DNA from: Bacteroidota bacterium | Lineage (GTDB): Bacteria; Bacteroidota; Bacteroidia; Bacteroidales; Paludibacteraceae | Reading direction: 5' to 3' | NCBI GenBank assembly: GCA_017860335.1 | Contig: JAFNAU010000003.1 | Location: 1-32,449, forward strand | Length of the DNA: 32,449 bases | Part shown: positions 32,423-32,449 of the stretch, piece after piece | Numbering within the stretch: the stretch's first letter is position 1 | Layout of the letters: the number at the start of each line of letters is the position of its first letter | Notes under the pieces: generated by a model | Told to the model about the DNA's origin: nothing | The model's input: the letters and a program-made list of their open reading frames with translations, nothing else | Databases searched by the model: none | Translations under genes and position numbers: made by a program

Positions 32423-32449
32423 ATGCCCATAGATTACGATTTAGCCTCA
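32423..32449 (+). CDS. Possible start of the next gene, cut by the window edge
   Basis: ATG at 32423 opens MPIDYDLAS and remains open to the window end. It lies only 12 nt after the -7 box, which would leave a very short leader, so the true start may be further right. Nine codons are too few to name a product. Confidence 0.3.

Noticed and set aside
32110..32430. 106-codon minus-strand open frame at the right edge
   Set aside because: It overlaps the conserved DNA-binding end of the HTCS gene in antisense, has no recognisable domain and runs across the pheT-derived repeat and a plus-strand promoter.

Overview
The window looks like a chromosomal segment of a Bacteroidales bacterium (phylum Bacteroidota). 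The evidence is a SusC/SusD pair, a hybrid two-component system (HTCS) regulator, type IX secretion (T9SS) sorting domains, many promoters of the Bacteroidota type (-7 box TAnnTTTG, often with TTTG 19-21 nt upstream), start codons without strong Shine-Dalgarno sites, and genes for LptC, a FadL-like porin and long-form HisG. T9SS cargo beside a fructan locus suggests a Paludibacter/Dysgonomonas-like lineage rather than gut Bacteroides; this is inference. No tRNA, rRNA, CRISPR array or transposase was seen.

Left part (1-10.4 kb) is mostly housekeeping. A minus-strand cluster holds an ECF-type S component, a small phosphoribosyltransferase and a TonB-dependent receptor broken by an out-of-frame deletion. 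Then come lptC and a FadL-like outer-membrane protein, a stand-alone hisG, two related alanine/valine-rich mini-lipoproteins each with its own promoter, and an acyl-CoA synthetase divergent from pheT.

Right part (10.6-32.2 kb) is one fructan polysaccharide utilisation locus (PUL), all on the plus strand: two T9SS-secreted proteins with tandem beta-sandwich domains, a 61-residue orphan peptide between them, susC, susD, a surface glycan-binding lipoprotein, a T9SS-secreted GH32 with an inserted module, a GH32-like lipoprotein that has lost all three catalytic residues, a complete GH32 lipoprotein, a sugar porter, a PfkB fructokinase and an HTCS sensor/regulator. The gene content and regulator resemble the Bacteroides thetaiotaomicron BT1754-BT1765 fructan locus, but this version adds T9SS display, a domain family present five times in three proteins, and a pseudo-GH32.

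Inferred working model: extracellular T9SS proteins and lipoproteins bind levan or inulin, GH32 enzymes cut it, SusCD imports oligosaccharides, the periplasmic GH32 releases fructose, the porter imports it and the kinase phosphorylates it. Periplasmic fructose binding to the HTCS would induce the locus. Three copies of a 38-bp element, each exactly 20 nt before a -7-like box, stand before the three transcription units and are probably the HTCS operator. A 30-bp exact copy of part of the pheT 3' end lies just beyond the far end of the PUL, so pheT-derived sequence flanks it on both sides.
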